Positions 44,400-54,182 of a stretch of DNA of 64,000 nt are shown here, piece after piece (positions within the stretch are counted from its first letter, which is position 1; the number at the start of each line of letters is the position of its first letter). The notes below the pieces were generated by a model. It did no database searches, had not been told where the DNA came from, and was given only the letters and a program-made list of their open reading frames with translations. This DNA is from Bacillota bacterium (lineage in GTDB: Bacteria; Bacillota; Clostridia; Lachnospirales; Cellulosilyticaceae), in assembly GCA_023412455.1 (NCBI GenBank), contig JAEYNQ010000267.1, positions 12,525 to 76,524 on the forward strand, read 5' to 3'. The position numbers and the translations under genes were made by a program.

Positions 44400-45857
44400 C
44401 TAAAGAATAGGTGAGAGTAAGCGAGAGATGGACTCCTTAAAATAAATACCAACAGAGCGATTGGCATAGGCATCTTTTGTAATCTCTTTGCATGCTTTAA
44501 GATCTTCAAAGAATATATGAGACAACTCTTTAGCAGTTTCTGAGTTGTAAATAAAGGCATTGATTTCAAAGTTAAGCTTGAAACTACGCACATCAAAATT
44601 AGCAGTTCCGACAGAGGCAATGGTGTCATCTATGATAATGGTTTTTGCGTGTAAAAATCCCTTTTCATAAGTATAGCAACGTACGCCACAACCAAGTACT
44701 TCCCCTATATGGGCGTAAGTGGCCCAATAGACAATCATATGATCAGGTTTATTGGGAATCATAATGCGTACATCTATTCCAGAAAGAGCAGCTAGTTTTA
44801 AGGCTGTTAGAACAGCTTCATCAGGGATGAAATAGGGAGTCTGAATAAAAATAGATTTTTTGGCAGCATGAATCATTTGGATATAACCATTTCTTACGCT
44901 GGAATATCTAGAGTCTGGCCCACTGGATACGATTTGCATCCCGATAGAACCCAAATGATTGTCTGTTTCAAGAGGAATGTAATGATCAAGGGAAAAATCT
45001 TCTCTCGTAGCAAAGCGCCGATCCAGTAAAAATTGAAGATTAATAAAACTTATACTGCTTCCTCTAATTTTTAAATGGGTATCTCGCCAATAACCTAGCT
45101 TAGGATTGAGGCCAAGGTATTCGTCCCCTATATTAAAGCCACCTAAGTAAGCTACGCAACCGTCAATAACACATATTTTACGGTGATTACGATAGTTAGC
45201 GCGTAGTTTAAGAAAAGGGATAAAAGAGGGAAAGAAACAGGCTACATGAATGCCAGCTTTACGAAGTTCGTAAAAATATTTTTTTGGGGTAGTAAAGCAG
45301 CCCATATCATCATAAAGAATAAAAATTTCTACACCTTCTATGGCCTTTTGGATAAGTAAATCTTTAAACTGTTGCCCCAAATTATCATCACGAATAATGT
45401 AGGACTCCATGTGAATATACTTTTTAGCCTCCTCAATGCTCTTAAAAAGGTCCTCGAATAGGAGCTTCCCATCTGTGAGAATTTTAAGCGTGTTATCCTC
45501 GGTATAAATCGATTCATGGGCATTAAGATTAAGACGAATGAGATTTTCGTAGTTTCGAATAAGTAGGTTGTCGTATTCTTCTAGATGATGAAGTAAGGAA
45601 AAACGTTGGCGTTGCAAAAGCGCAGAAAATCGGTCTTTTTCCTCCTTTTTACTAAAAGTCTTACGTTTTCTCAAATCCTGTCCCAAGAACAAATACAGTA
45701 TAAAACCAAAAACAGGGATAAAAAGCATAATCATAATCCAGGCCCAAGTTGTAGTAGGTGGTTTCTTAGAAAAGAAAATAAATGACAGGGCAAGGAGTAT
45801 ATTCATATATAAGAAGATGTTTAGCCAAGTATAGTTAAGGGAGAGGATATGTAACAT
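44400..45857 (-). CDS. cls: Cardiolipin synthase
   Basis: Phospholipase-D-family enzyme that joins two phosphatidylglycerols into cardiolipin. 485 residues. Two N-terminal membrane helices (~5-60, TTTWAWIMIMLFIPVFGF) precede two HKD motifs: NHRKICVIDG with GGFNIGDEY, and HAKTIIIDDTIASVGTANFD. AAGGTGGTG lies upstream of the ATG. Together with plsC and the PLC-like gene it makes lipid genes frequent here, but they are not one operon. It is divergent from the gene at 45993. Confidence 0.94.
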   Translation of the reverse strand: MLHILSLNYTWLNIFLYMNILLALSFIFFSKKPPTTTWAWIMIMLFIPVFGFILYLFLGQDLRKRKTFSKKEEKDRFSALLQRQRFSLLHHLEEYDNLLIRNYENLIRLNLNAHESIYTEDNTLKILTDGKLLFEDLFKSIEEAKKYIHMESYIIRDDNLGQQFKDLLIQKAIEGVEIFILYDDMGCFTTPKKYFYELRKAGIHVACFFPSFIPFLKLRANYRNHRKICVIDGCVAYLGGFNIGDEYLGLNPKLGYWRDTHLKIRGSSISFINLQFLLDRRFATREDFSLDHYIPLETDNHLGSIGMQIVSSGPDSRYSSVRNGYIQMIHAAKKSIFIQTPYFIPDEAVLTALKLAALSGIDVRIMIPNKPDHMIVYWATYAHIGEVLGCGVRCYTYEKGFLHAKTIIIDDTIASVGTANFDVRSFKLNFEINAFIYNSETAKELSHIFFEDLKACKEITKDAYANRSVGIYFKESISRLLSPIL

Positions 45858-45992
45858 TTTACACCACCTTAAAAGAGGATCTTTACATAGTATTATATTA
45901 TATAAGAAAAATTATTAACACATTGTCTTATAACTTTGGGTATGCTATACTTATCTAAGTTTAACGAAGGACATTTTAAGGAGGTATGAAGA

Positions 45993-46445
45993 GTGAATTG
46001 GACAGTGTTTTGGATTGTGCTTGCAGTAGTTGCTGCGCTATTAGTAGGCCTATATTTCTGGGGGAAAAAGTTACAGGCCAAGTATGATAGTCAACAGCAG
46101 CTGATTAATGAGAATAAGCAAACGGCAACTATATTTGTAATAGATAAAAAGAAAGATAAAGTAGATAATTTAAAGCTACCAAAACAAGTAAAAGATGGCT
46201 TACCTAAACTTTATAGAAGAAGAAAAATGCCAGTTGTTATTGCTAAAATTGGGCCTCAAATTCAGACCCTTATGTGTGATGAACGTGTTTATAATGTGAT
46301 CCCTACTAAAAAGCAGATTAAAGTAGAGCTTGCAGGCATATTAATAGTTAATGTTGTTTCAGGAAAGTTACCAGAGCCAAAGAAAAAAGGAATACTAGCT
46401 AAGGCCAAAGATAAAGTGGCCAATATGACAACGAGTAAAAAGTAA
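45993..46445 (+). CDS. Small membrane-anchored protein of unknown function
   Basis: Not recognised. The 150-residue product has one N-terminal helix (VFWIVLAVVAALLVGLYFWG) and then a basic cytosolic part with a beta-rich central segment (TATIFVIDKKKDKVDNLKLP and VVIAKIGPQIQTLMCDERVY). The tail is Lys-rich and looks disordered. The topology predicts a cytosolic C-terminus, like small membrane scaffolds. The start is GTG 45993, eight bases after AAGGAGG. It is transcribed alone, followed by a terminator and repeat copy 3. Confidence 0.75.
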   Translation: MNWTVFWIVLAVVAALLVGLYFWGKKLQAKYDSQQQLINENKQTATIFVIDKKKDKVDNLKLPKQVKDGLPKLYRRRKMPVVIAKIGPQIQTLMCDERVYNVIPTKKQIKVELAGILIVNVVSGKLPEPKKKGILAKAKDKVANMTTSKK

Positions 46446-46460
46446 CATCAGACATTATGT

Positions 46461-46500
46461 GAGGGTAGTCAGGTTTTTAACCAGACTACTCTATTTTTAT
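46461..46500 (+). terminator. Terminator upstream of repeat copy 3
   Basis: GTAGTC pairs with GACTAC, with flanking GAG/CTC across a two-base bulge, followed by ATTTTTAT. Repeat copy 3 starts at the end of the T-run. Confidence 0.75.
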
Positions 46501-46584
46501 CTTGTAGGAAACTTCGTGTTCTACACTTTCACTACTTCGCGAACCAATACGTGTCCTATGGACACTTTTGTTCTACAAAGAAGA
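46500..46584 (+). repeat. Dispersed ~80-bp structured element, copy 3
   Basis: The best-paired copy. CTTGTAG at the left end pairs with CTACAA at the right; TTCG/CGAA encloses the conserved ACACTTTCACTACTTCG core; GTGTCC-TAT-GGACAC forms a perfect hairpin. It differs from copy 1 at roughly eight to ten positions. It lies just behind a terminator, as copy 2 does. Confidence 0.9.
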
Positions 46585-46695
46585 TAATCCAAGATGATGT
46601 CTCATAAAAGTAGGACTTTTTACATAAAGTATATCTACAGGAAAAAGTAAAAGAATATAAAATAGCCATGTAAATTATTAAAGAAGGGAGGGCAT

Positions 46696-47553
46696 ATGAA
46701 CAGTAACCGTATTGAATTTATTAAAAAGCTTTGGAAAAGATATGTCTCTCATAATGTAGCTGCTACAAGTGCACAAATTGCGTACTATTGGATATTGGCT
46801 TTTTTTCCCTTTTTGATTTTTATATTAACATTACTAAGCTATACAAGGATTCCCACTGATTTATTTATCAATAATTTATCTAAAGTAGTGCCTGTTGCAC
46901 TTGTCCCTTTTATTGAAAATACCATTACCCAGTTTATCAGTTATAGAAGTACTACTCTGCTTTCTGTGGGGGTACTTGTCTCCTTATGGTCAGGAGGAAC
47001 GGCCGTTAATGCTATGGTAAGAGGAATCCATTTAGCCTATAATTCTAAATACGTAAGGCCCTTTTGGTTAGCCAGATTAAGTGGAATAGGCTATACCATT
47101 CTATTAGCACTACTGATTATCGTTATGATGGTAGGGATGGTTTTTGGGGATCGAATAGGAAGTTATATTATCTATAGCCTAGAAATGAACACAGGTGTTT
47201 TTATGCCATTATGGAACTTAGGCCGTCGAATTATGACGCCTATAGCCCTACTTATTATACTTTATATTATTTATACCTTTGTACCAAGAAGATATATTCG
47301 CTATAAAAATGTATGGCCAGGGACTTTATTAGCTTCTTTTGGATGGTATATTTTTACGCTATTTTTTTCGATTTATATAGATAATTATAGTAAATACAAT
47401 CAACTTTATGGTAGTATAGGGAGTATATTTATACTGCTTATTTGGTTATATGCTAGCTGCATGTTACTTTTGTTGGGAGCTGAAGTCAATGCCCTTTATC
47501 AAGAAGTAAAACGCATTAAGGCAGTTAGAAAAGTGACAAGTAAAAAAGAATAA
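46696..47553 (+). CDS. YihY/BrkB-family membrane protein
   Basis: Integral membrane protein of the YihY family, 285 residues with about six helices. Family features are the basic N-terminus, NVAATSAQIAYYWILAFFPFL, LWSGGTAVNAMVRGIHLAYN and YNQLYGSIGSIFILLIWLY. Annotations as RNase BN for this family are historical errors; the function is unknown, perhaps transport. AAGGGAGG lies upstream of the ATG. It is the first gene of a plus-strand run with the glycosylase and methionine synthase genes. Confidence 0.9.
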   Translation: MNSNRIEFIKKLWKRYVSHNVAATSAQIAYYWILAFFPFLIFILTLLSYTRIPTDLFINNLSKVVPVALVPFIENTITQFISYRSTTLLSVGVLVSLWSGGTAVNAMVRGIHLAYNSKYVRPFWLARLSGIGYTILLALLIIVMMVGMVFGDRIGSYIIYSLEMNTGVFMPLWNLGRRIMTPIALLIILYIIYTFVPRRYIRYKNVWPGTLLASFGWYIFTLFFSIYIDNYSKYNQLYGSIGSIFILLIWLYASCMLLLLGAEVNALYQEVKRIKAVRKVTSKKE

Positions 47554-47575
47554 TTGAGTAAAAAGGTGATAAATA

Positions 47576-48187
47576 GTGAAACCATTAGAAAAAGATTTTT
47601 ACTTGCAAGATGGGCTCATAGTAGCAAAGGCTCTTTTAGGAAAAAGGCTTATAAGGGAAGTAGATGGTAAGGCGTATGCCTTCAAAATTGTAGAAACAGA
47701 GGCTTATAGAGGACCAGAGGATAAGGGAGCACATACTTATGGGGGTGTACCTACGCCAAGAACAGAACCTCTCTTTGAGCCAGGAGGAAGGACCTATATC
47801 TACTTGATTTATGGTATGTATAATTGCCTTAATATAGTGGCCAATAGAGAGGGAATTCCTCACGGAGTCCTAATAAGGGCTATAGAGCCTATAGGAGAAG
47901 AAGCTTTAAGTTGGGCAAGACGTAATCGCCCTATTAAGTCTAAGAAGGAGATAGACCTCACAAATGGTCCAGGGAAGCTTTGCAAAGCCTTGCTCATTGA
48001 CCGAGAGCTTAATAGGAGGCCTGTTACAGAAAAGGGAGAGATATGGGTAGCTGATGCCCCACCCATTAAAGACATAGTAGCAGATAAACGCATTAATATT
48101 CCCTATGCTGAAGAATATAGAGATGTAGAATGGCGTTTCTATATAAAGGATAATCCTTATGTATCTGTTTTAAAAAAGGAAGAGTAA
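47576..48187 (+). CDS. 3-methyladenine DNA glycosylase (AAG/MPG type)
   Basis: Base-excision repair enzyme removing alkylated purines. 203 residues, the normal length. Family segments: AKALLGKRLIR, ETEAYRGPEDKGAHTYGG with the catalytic Glu, RTEPLFEPGGRTYIYLIYG with the intercalating Tyr region, and NGPGKLCKALLID. The start is GTG 47576 behind AAAGGTGAT. It starts 22 bases after the yihY-like stop. Confidence 0.94.
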   Translation: MKPLEKDFYLQDGLIVAKALLGKRLIREVDGKAYAFKIVETEAYRGPEDKGAHTYGGVPTPRTEPLFEPGGRTYIYLIYGMYNCLNIVANREGIPHGVLIRAIEPIGEEALSWARRNRPIKSKKEIDLTNGPGKLCKALLIDRELNRRPVTEKGEIWVADAPPIKDIVADKRINIPYAEEYRDVEWRFYIKDNPYVSVLKKEE

Positions 48188-48223
48188 GAGCGTGGCATTT
48201 TTTTAGAGATAGAGGGAAATAAA

Positions 48224-48895
48224 ATGGAGATTACAGAACAAATGATAAGAGATGCCCTAAGATATATGGGTATTCCCAAAGGAAAAGAAGACCTAGAGGT
48301 TGTGAAAAAAGTGAACACAGTTTATCAAGAACTTGAAAAGATCGCTGTCTTTAAAACAGTACATGAGCTAGTTCCCATTACTCAATCATCAGAAGGTGTG
48401 TACTTTGAAGGGACTACATTAACCATAAAGAGTCAAGATTTAAGTAGACTTTTTTCACAGTGTAGTGAGGCCTATCTATTAGCTGCTACCTTGGGGCAAG
48501 AAGTGGATAGATGCATTAATCTCAGACAAAAATTAGATATGTTTGAAGCCTTGGTTTTAGACACGTGTGCTTCTGTTTTGGTAGATAAGGTATGTGATGA
48601 CTGGGAAAAGGACATCCAGCAAGAGCTAAAGCCAGGAGAGTTTCTGACCATGCGTTTTAGTCCAGGTTATGGGGATGTGTCCTTAGAGTGCCAAGGTGAG
48701 CTCTTGACTATTTTAAATACAAAAAGGCGTATAGGGCTCACATTGACTCAAACGAATATGCTTTTTCCTACCAAGTCCATTACAGCTTTTATAGGTGTAT
48801 CTGAGAAAGAAGAAAAAAAAGAAAAAAATTGTGGGGCATGTAATCTCGTAAAGGGTTGCATGTACAAAAGAAGAGGTGAACATTGTGGTTTATGA
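48224..48895 (+). CDS. Stand-alone MetH reactivation-domain protein
   Basis: Corresponds to the C-terminal activation domain of cobalamin-dependent methionine synthase, which binds S-adenosylmethionine to re-methylate oxidised cob(II)alamin. The signature RFSPGYGD lies at about residue 145. The last 20 residues have a Cys cluster (CGACNLVKGCMYKRRGEHC) that is not in E. coli MetH and might bind metal or a redox cofactor. It overlaps the MetH start by 11 bases, so the two are translationally coupled. Together they make one split enzyme. Confidence 0.9.
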   Translation: MEITEQMIRDALRYMGIPKGKEDLEVVKKVNTVYQELEKIAVFKTVHELVPITQSSEGVYFEGTTLTIKSQDLSRLFSQCSEAYLLAATLGQEVDRCINLRQKLDMFEALVLDTCASVLVDKVCDDWEKDIQQELKPGEFLTMRFSPGYGDVSLECQGELLTILNTKRRIGLTLTQTNMLFPTKSITAFIGVSEKEEKKEKNCGACNLVKGCMYKRRGEHCGL

Positions 48896-51266
48896 TGTAT
48901 TAGGGAAAAAACGTCTTTATTTTGATGGAGCTATGGGGACAGTATTACAAGCTAAAGGGATTAAGCTAGGGGAACTACCTGAAAGCTATAATTATACGAA
49001 GCCAGAGGTTATAGAAGAAATTCATAGAGAATATTTAGAGGCAGGAGCAGACTTTATAACAACCAACACCTTCGGAGCCAATCGCTATAAGTTAAGAAAG
49101 ACAGAATATACTGTGGAAGGTATGATTTTAAAGGCTACAGAGCTGGCCAATAAGGCTAGAAAAGGCTATGAGGATAAATATATTGCATTAGACATAGGTT
49201 CTACAGGAAAAGTACTTAAACCTATTGGCGATGTGAGCTTTGAAGAAGTCTATGATGTATTTAAGGAACAGGTTATAGCAGGAACAAAAGCAGGGTGTGA
49301 TGTGATTCTCTTTGAGACCTTTACTGATTTATATGAGTTGAAGGCAGGGATATTAGCTGCCAAAGAGAATAGCCAGTTACCTATTTTTTGCACCATGAGT
49401 TTTGAAGAAAATGGACGTACTTTCTTTGGAAGCAGTGTAGAGAGTATGGTTTTGACCTTAGAAGCCTTGGGTGTTGATGCCTTAGGTGTTAATTGCTCCT
49501 TAGGTCCAAAGGAATTAAAGCCGATTATTGAAAAGATAACGCAGATGGCCTCTATTCCTATACTTGTTCAGCCTAATGCAGGGTTGCCTGTTATGAAAGA
49601 TGGAGGAGTTTATTACGATATTACGGAGGAAGCATTTGCCGATTATATGGAAGCGTTTGCAAAGATGGGGGTTTCCCTACTAGGAGGATGCTGTGGAACT
49701 TCCAGTCGTTATATTAAAGCAACTGTAGAAAAGACCAAGACAATACCTTATTGCTCGCCTGAACCGAAAGCCATAACAGGTATATGTAGTAATGGGCAAG
49801 CTGTTTATTTTGATGATGTACGTATTATTGGAGAGAGACTTAATCCAACGGGTAAGAAATTGCTTCAACAAGCCCTTCGTAACGAAGATATGGATTATAT
49901 TTTAAATGAAGCCATGCAACAAGAAAAACAAGGAGCTCATATTTTAGATGTCAATGTGGGGCTCCCTGATATTGATGAAGTGGCCATGCTGAAGGAAGTT
50001 ATTATGGAAGTACAGGCTACAGTCAAATTACCCCTTCAGATTGATTCTTCCAATCCCGAGGCCTTAGAGGAAGCAGCACGAATTTATAATGGTAAGCCTA
50101 TTATTAATTCAGTAAATGGCAAAAAAGAGAGCTTAGATACCATACTTCCCATTGCTAAGAAGTATGGAGCATGTATACTAGGTCTTACATTAGATGAAAC
50201 AGGGATACCAGCTTCAGCTGAAGAAAGGCTAGCAGTAGCTAAAAGAATTGTAGAAGCTGCTTTAGAGATAGGTATACCTAGAAAAGATATTCTTATTGAT
50301 TGCCTTGTTGTAACAGCTTCTGCACAGCAAGATTTGGTAATAGAGACACTTAAGGCCGTTCGACTAGTAAAAGAACAACTAGGTGTTAAAACAGTTCTAG
50401 GAGTGAGTAATGTATCCTTTGGGCTTCCTAATCGCCCTGCTATTAACAAAACAATGTTAGGGATGGCTCTTATGCAAGGCTTAGATGCACCTATTATGAA
50501 CCCAGGAGATCAGGGTATGCTAGAAACCATTCGTGCTTATCGTGTACTAGTAGGCAAGGATAAAGACTCTAAAGATTATATTGCGGGGAATACTCAAGTA
50601 GCAACAGAAGACATGGTTAGAGATACAAAGGATAAAAGAGAAGAAACCATAGATTTGCAGCAAGCCATTATAACAGGCCTTAAGGAAGCTGCAGCCAATG
50701 CCACTAAGAGTAAAATCTTAGAAACCAAACCTTTAGAAATTATAGAACAAGAAATAGTTCCTGCTCTAAATAAAGTAGGAGAGCTTTATGAAAAGCAAAG
50801 CATTTTCTTGCCACAGCTTATTAAGTCAGCAGAGGCTGCAAAAAGAGCCTTTGAAGTGCTCCAAAATGCATTTTCTAAAGAAGAGGGACTAGAGAATACC
50901 AATAAAACAAAAGTAGCTTTAGCCACTGTCTATGGCGATATTCATGATATTGGTAAAAATATTGTGAAGGTCATTATGGAAAACTATAATTTTGAAGTAT
51001 ATGATTTAGGGAAAGATGTTCCTACAGAAGTAATCATAGAAGCCGTACAACGGTTTGATATAAAAATAGTGGGATTAAGTGCATTAATGACAACTACTGT
51101 GGCAAGTATGAAGGCTACTATTAAAGCTCTAAAACAAAAATGCCCTCACGTAAAAGTGATAGTAGGAGGGGCTGTTTTGACGCCAGAATTAGCAGATTTT
51201 GTAGAAGCTCATTATTATGCAAAAGATGCAATGGAGACGGTTAGAATTGCTGAAAAAATAAAATAA
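48885..51266 (+). CDS. metH: Cobalamin-dependent methionine synthase lacking the activation domain
   Basis: Transfers methyl from methyltetrahydrofolate to homocysteine through cobalamin. 793 residues against ~1230 in E. coli. Domains in order: homocysteine-binding barrel (~1-295) with the zinc Cys residues in GVNCSLGP and GGCCGTSS; pterin-binding barrel (~305-570) from RIIGERLNPTG; helical cap; and B12 Rossmann domain with DIHDIGKNIV, the His that ligates cobalt. The activation domain is separate and upstream. The GTG at 48885 is six bases after GAGGTG; the GTG at 48876 is part of that ribosome binding site. Confidence 0.95.
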   Translation: MVYDVLGKKRLYFDGAMGTVLQAKGIKLGELPESYNYTKPEVIEEIHREYLEAGADFITTNTFGANRYKLRKTEYTVEGMILKATELANKARKGYEDKYIALDIGSTGKVLKPIGDVSFEEVYDVFKEQVIAGTKAGCDVILFETFTDLYELKAGILAAKENSQLPIFCTMSFEENGRTFFGSSVESMVLTLEALGVDALGVNCSLGPKELKPIIEKITQMASIPILVQPNAGLPVMKDGGVYYDITEEAFADYMEAFAKMGVSLLGGCCGTSSRYIKATVEKTKTIPYCSPEPKAITGICSNGQAVYFDDVRIIGERLNPTGKKLLQQALRNEDMDYILNEAMQQEKQGAHILDVNVGLPDIDEVAMLKEVIMEVQATVKLPLQIDSSNPEALEEAARIYNGKPIINSVNGKKESLDTILPIAKKYGACILGLTLDETGIPASAEERLAVAKRIVEAALEIGIPRKDILIDCLVVTASAQQDLVIETLKAVRLVKEQLGVKTVLGVSNVSFGLPNRPAINKTMLGMALMQGLDAPIMNPGDQGMLETIRAYRVLVGKDKDSKDYIAGNTQVATEDMVRDTKDKREETIDLQQAIITGLKEAAANATKSKILETKPLEIIEQEIVPALNKVGELYEKQSIFLPQLIKSAEAAKRAFEVLQNAFSKEEGLENTNKTKVALATVYGDIHDIGKNIVKVIMENYNFEVYDLGKDVPTEVIIEAVQRFDIKIVGLSALMTTTVASMKATIKALKQKCPHVKVIVGGAVLTPELADFVEAHYYAKDAMETVRIAEKIK

Positions 51267-51601
51267 TATACATTTAATCGTTGACGATAAAACAAGGTTT
51301 TATGAGAGTTTCACAAGATAAAAAGAAATTAATGGAAAAAAATAATATTATATTTGATTTTATCTGTAACTTAGTATAAATTATTAGTATGGCCTTTTAT
51401 TAATATTGGCGATAGTGTTATAAACACTGCTTTTGTGAAGACATGAGCAATGACTACTTGAGAGGGTTACTATTAAAGGATAGCGATTATAGGGATAACA
51501 GAATCATAGGGGATGGTATACAAAATAGGTAATATAGTATAGAAAACGTAGAAGTGCTCATTCGAGACGTTTAAGGTTTACCCAAAGGGGAGGGAATAAA
51601 C
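51267..51601 (+). other. Intergenic region before the diguanylate cyclase gene
   Basis: 335 bases without a supported gene. ATAAAAC-AAG-GTTTTAT (51289-51305) and AGTGTT-ATA-AACACT (51415-51429) are small hairpins; the second is followed by GCTTTTG and might be a weak metH terminator. No GEMM-type riboswitch core is seen. A 29-codon ATG frame near 51444 lacks a ribosome binding site. Confidence 0.5.
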
Positions 51602-52663
51602 ATGGCTAATGAGACATTGGATAATACGCAAGAAGTGATTAATTACTTAGAAACAGAATTGCAACAACAGCGTGGTATGTTATGGGTTTTTGGCGAGATT
51701 ATGAAACAAGCAGTCAATATCAGTTCCTTTAAACAATTAATGGAAGTTATAACAGATATGCTGATGGGAGTAATGGGGGTAACCACTTGTTACTTATGGG
51801 TGAAGAATGAAGAGGATTATAAGCTTTATTTTAGAAGTATAGAGCTTCAGAATGAGTTTAGTGAGATGAAGACTACAGAAGTCCCTGGTTTTATTAAGCA
51901 GCTAAAAGAGTCCTATACTTTCCCGAAAGAAGAGATAACACAGCCTTTATTAAAGTGTCTCAGTGTACCTTCTTCTAGACATGTGGTACCTCTTAGAAAT
52001 TTTAATGATAACAGCATATTTGGAGCATTGGTATTAGAGCATGAGGCGCCAAACTTTTTTACAGATAATACCATTGTGTTTTTTGAAACCTTAACTATTT
52101 TTATTTCTATCAATGCTCAGAACTCACGATTGCTTCAAACAGTTGCCAAGGAGTCAGAGACGGATCCATTAACAGGGGCCTATAATAGGCGTTATATGCA
52201 AAAGATATTAGATAAGGTTACGAAATCACAGAGTACCCTGTCTGTAGCAGTTATTGACACGGATAATTTTAAAACGATAAACGATGTACTAGGCCACCTC
52301 CAAGGAGATGTAGTGCTGAAAGCTATTGCACAAATGGCTAGAGGCTGTGTAAAAGAGTATGGAGGTGAAGTCATTCGGTACGGAGGCGATGAATTTGTGG
52401 TTTTACTTCCTGTACCCTTTGAGGATGCCATACATATTTTTGAGGAGTTAAGACGTTCAGTTCACTATATACAGATAACTTATGAAATTGAACTGCCTAT
52501 AGCTATTACAATCGGGGCATGCTGTTATCCTGATATGGTTGAAGAGCCTATTCAAGCTGTTAAAGCAGCAGATAATGCCCTTTTAAGAGGAAAAGCAAAA
52601 GGAAAGAATAGAGTAGTAGTAGCCATAGATGAAGATATTGCAAAAAGTAAAATTGGTAAATAG
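51602..52663 (+). CDS. GGDEF diguanylate cyclase with N-terminal GAF-like domain
   Basis: Makes cyclic di-GMP from two GTP. 353 residues, cytosolic. A short helical lead (~1-35) and a GAF-like sensor domain (~40-180, ending FETLTIFISINAQNSRLLQ) precede the GGDEF domain (~185-345). That domain starts TDPLTGAYNRRYMQ, has DTDNFKTINDVLGHLQGD, and carries GGDEF at 261-265. The product-inhibition RxxD site five residues upstream is absent (KEYGGEVIR there), so feedback inhibition is not expected. GGGGAGGG lies upstream of the ATG. It balances the three HD-GYP enzymes in the window. Confidence 0.93.
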   Translation: MANETLDNTQEVINYLETELQQQRGMLWVFGEIMKQAVNISSFKQLMEVITDMLMGVMGVTTCYLWVKNEEDYKLYFRSIELQNEFSEMKTTEVPGFIKQLKESYTFPKEEITQPLLKCLSVPSSRHVVPLRNFNDNSIFGALVLEHEAPNFFTDNTIVFFETLTIFISINAQNSRLLQTVAKESETDPLTGAYNRRYMQKILDKVTKSQSTLSVAVIDTDNFKTINDVLGHLQGDVVLKAIAQMARGCVKEYGGEVIRYGGDEFVVLLPVPFEDAIHIFEELRRSVHYIQITYEIELPIAITIGACCYPDMVEEPIQAVKAADNALLRGKAKGKNRVVVAIDEDIAKSKIGK

Positions 52664-52762
52664 CAATCTGAAATCGGGCAGAATACATAGTTCTACGAAA
52701 CTTACATATTCTATCCATAAGTAGGTTGATATTTGAAGTATTAAATACCAAGGAGTAAAAGT

Positions 52763-53917
52763 ATGGATAAAATGAAGGTTATGAGTATATTTGGTACAAG
52801 GCCAGAAGCCGTAAAAATGGCACCTCTTGTACTGGAATTACAAAAGAATATCAACATACAGAGCTTAGTATGTGTTACAGCTCAACATCGTGAAATGTTA
52901 GACCAAGTTCTTGAATTATTTGAATTACATCCTGACTATGACTTAGATATTATGAAAGAAAGACAAACCTTGACAGGTATTACAACCCGAGTTTTAGAAG
53001 GACTAGAAAAAGTATTAGAAGAAGCTAGGCCAGATATTGTATTGGTCCATGGGGATACAACAACGTCTTTTGTAGCTGCTCTAGCTGCTTTTTATAAACA
53101 GATTAAAGTAGGGCATGTAGAAGCAGGACTTCGAACCTATAACCGTTATGAGCCTTTCCCAGAGGAAATGAATAGGAAGCTAACAGGTTCTTTGGCCAAT
53201 TTACATTTTTCACCTACTCCATTAGCAAAAGAGAACTTACTTAAAGAATTTGTCGATGAGAAAGGGATCTATGTAACAGGTAATACGGTTATTGATGCTC
53301 TTAAAACCACTTTAGAGGAAGACTATACGTTTACTGTAGAAGAGCTTAATCAAATCGATTATGCACACAAGAGGGTCATTACTATGACAGCTCATAGAAG
53401 AGAGAATTTAGGAGAACCTCTTAGAAATATATGTGAAGCAGTAAAGGCTATCGCCACGGAATACGAAGATCTAGAGATTGTTTATGCCGTTCATAAAAAC
53501 CCTGCTGTGAGAGAGGTAGCTTATGAAGTATTGGGCGATGTAAAAGGTGTACACCTGGTAGAACCTTTAGATATAAAGGATATGCATAATCTGATGCGTA
53601 GGTCTTATTTGGTACTTACAGATTCAGGAGGATTACAAGAAGAAGTTCCCTCTTTAGGAAAACCTGTTTTGGTTCTTCGCAATGTAACGGAAAGACCTGA
53701 AGGGGTAGAAGCAGGCACTCTTAAATTAGCAGGAATTGAAAGAGAAACCATTTATAAGCTGACTAAGGAACTTCTAGAAGATAAGGAGTTATATACTCAA
53801 ATGGCACAAGCCAAGAATCCTTTTGGAGATGGTGAAGCCTCAAGGCGTATAGTAGAAGCCATTCTCTATGAATTTGGCAAAGTTTCTGAACGCCCAAAGG
53901 ATTACTTATATAAGTAA
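52763..53917 (+). CDS. wecB: UDP-N-acetylglucosamine 2-epimerase (non-hydrolysing)
   Basis: Interconverts UDP-GlcNAc and UDP-ManNAc for wall teichoic acid or surface polysaccharide. 384 residues. Motifs: SIFGTRPEAVKMAPLV, VHGDTTTSFVAALAAFY, VEAGLRTYNRYEPFPEEMNR, TAHRRENLGEP and TDSGGLQEE. AAGGAG lies upstream of the ATG. It works after TagO in sugar-lipid synthesis, although tagO is 30 kb away. The ATP synthase operon starts 37 bases after its stop with no terminator between, so wecB may be cotranscribed with it, an order seen in several clostridia. Confidence 0.96.
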   Translation: MDKMKVMSIFGTRPEAVKMAPLVLELQKNINIQSLVCVTAQHREMLDQVLELFELHPDYDLDIMKERQTLTGITTRVLEGLEKVLEEARPDIVLVHGDTTTSFVAALAAFYKQIKVGHVEAGLRTYNRYEPFPEEMNRKLTGSLANLHFSPTPLAKENLLKEFVDEKGIYVTGNTVIDALKTTLEEDYTFTVEELNQIDYAHKRVITMTAHRRENLGEPLRNICEAVKAIATEYEDLEIVYAVHKNPAVREVAYEVLGDVKGVHLVEPLDIKDMHNLMRRSYLVLTDSGGLQEEVPSLGKPVLVLRNVTERPEGVEAGTLKLAGIERETIYKLTKELLEDKELYTQMAQAKNPFGDGEASRRIVEAILYEFGKVSERPKDYLYK

Positions 53918-53954
53918 ATAAATAAAACGATTTAGAGCTGCTATGAGGTGAAGG

Positions 53955-54182
53955 ATGAAAAAAAATAATTGGGTAAGCTGTCTTTCATTGATTTCTCAAG
54001 TAGGCATTTCCATGGTGGTACCTATTCTACTATGTATATGGTTTGGTAATTTTTTAGATACTAAAACAAGTAAAGAACCACTTTTTACTATTATTTTTGT
54101 ATTCTTGGGAGTAGGAGCAGCGTTTCGGAATTTGTTTTATACAGTGGGTAAGGAGATTAAGAAAGGAGAAAAGCATGAGTAA
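53955..54182 (+). CDS. AtpZ/AtpI-like small membrane protein
   Basis: First gene of the ATP synthase operon. 75 residues and two membrane helices (ISMVVPILLCIWFGNFLD and FTIIFVFLGVGAAFRNLFY), as in AtpZ-type proteins (PF09527). The DTKTSKEPLF loop between the helices is typical. It is thought to help assembly of the membrane sector or divalent-ion homeostasis. GAGGTGAAGG precedes the ATG. It overlaps the next gene by eight bases. Confidence 0.85.
   Translation: MKKNNWVSCLSLISQVGISMVVPILLCIWFGNFLDTKTSKEPLFTIIFVFLGVGAAFRNLFYTVGKEIKKGEKHE

Noticed and set aside
51444..51533. 29-codon ATG frame before the diguanylate cyclase gene
   Set aside because: No ribosome binding site and no sign of coding bias.
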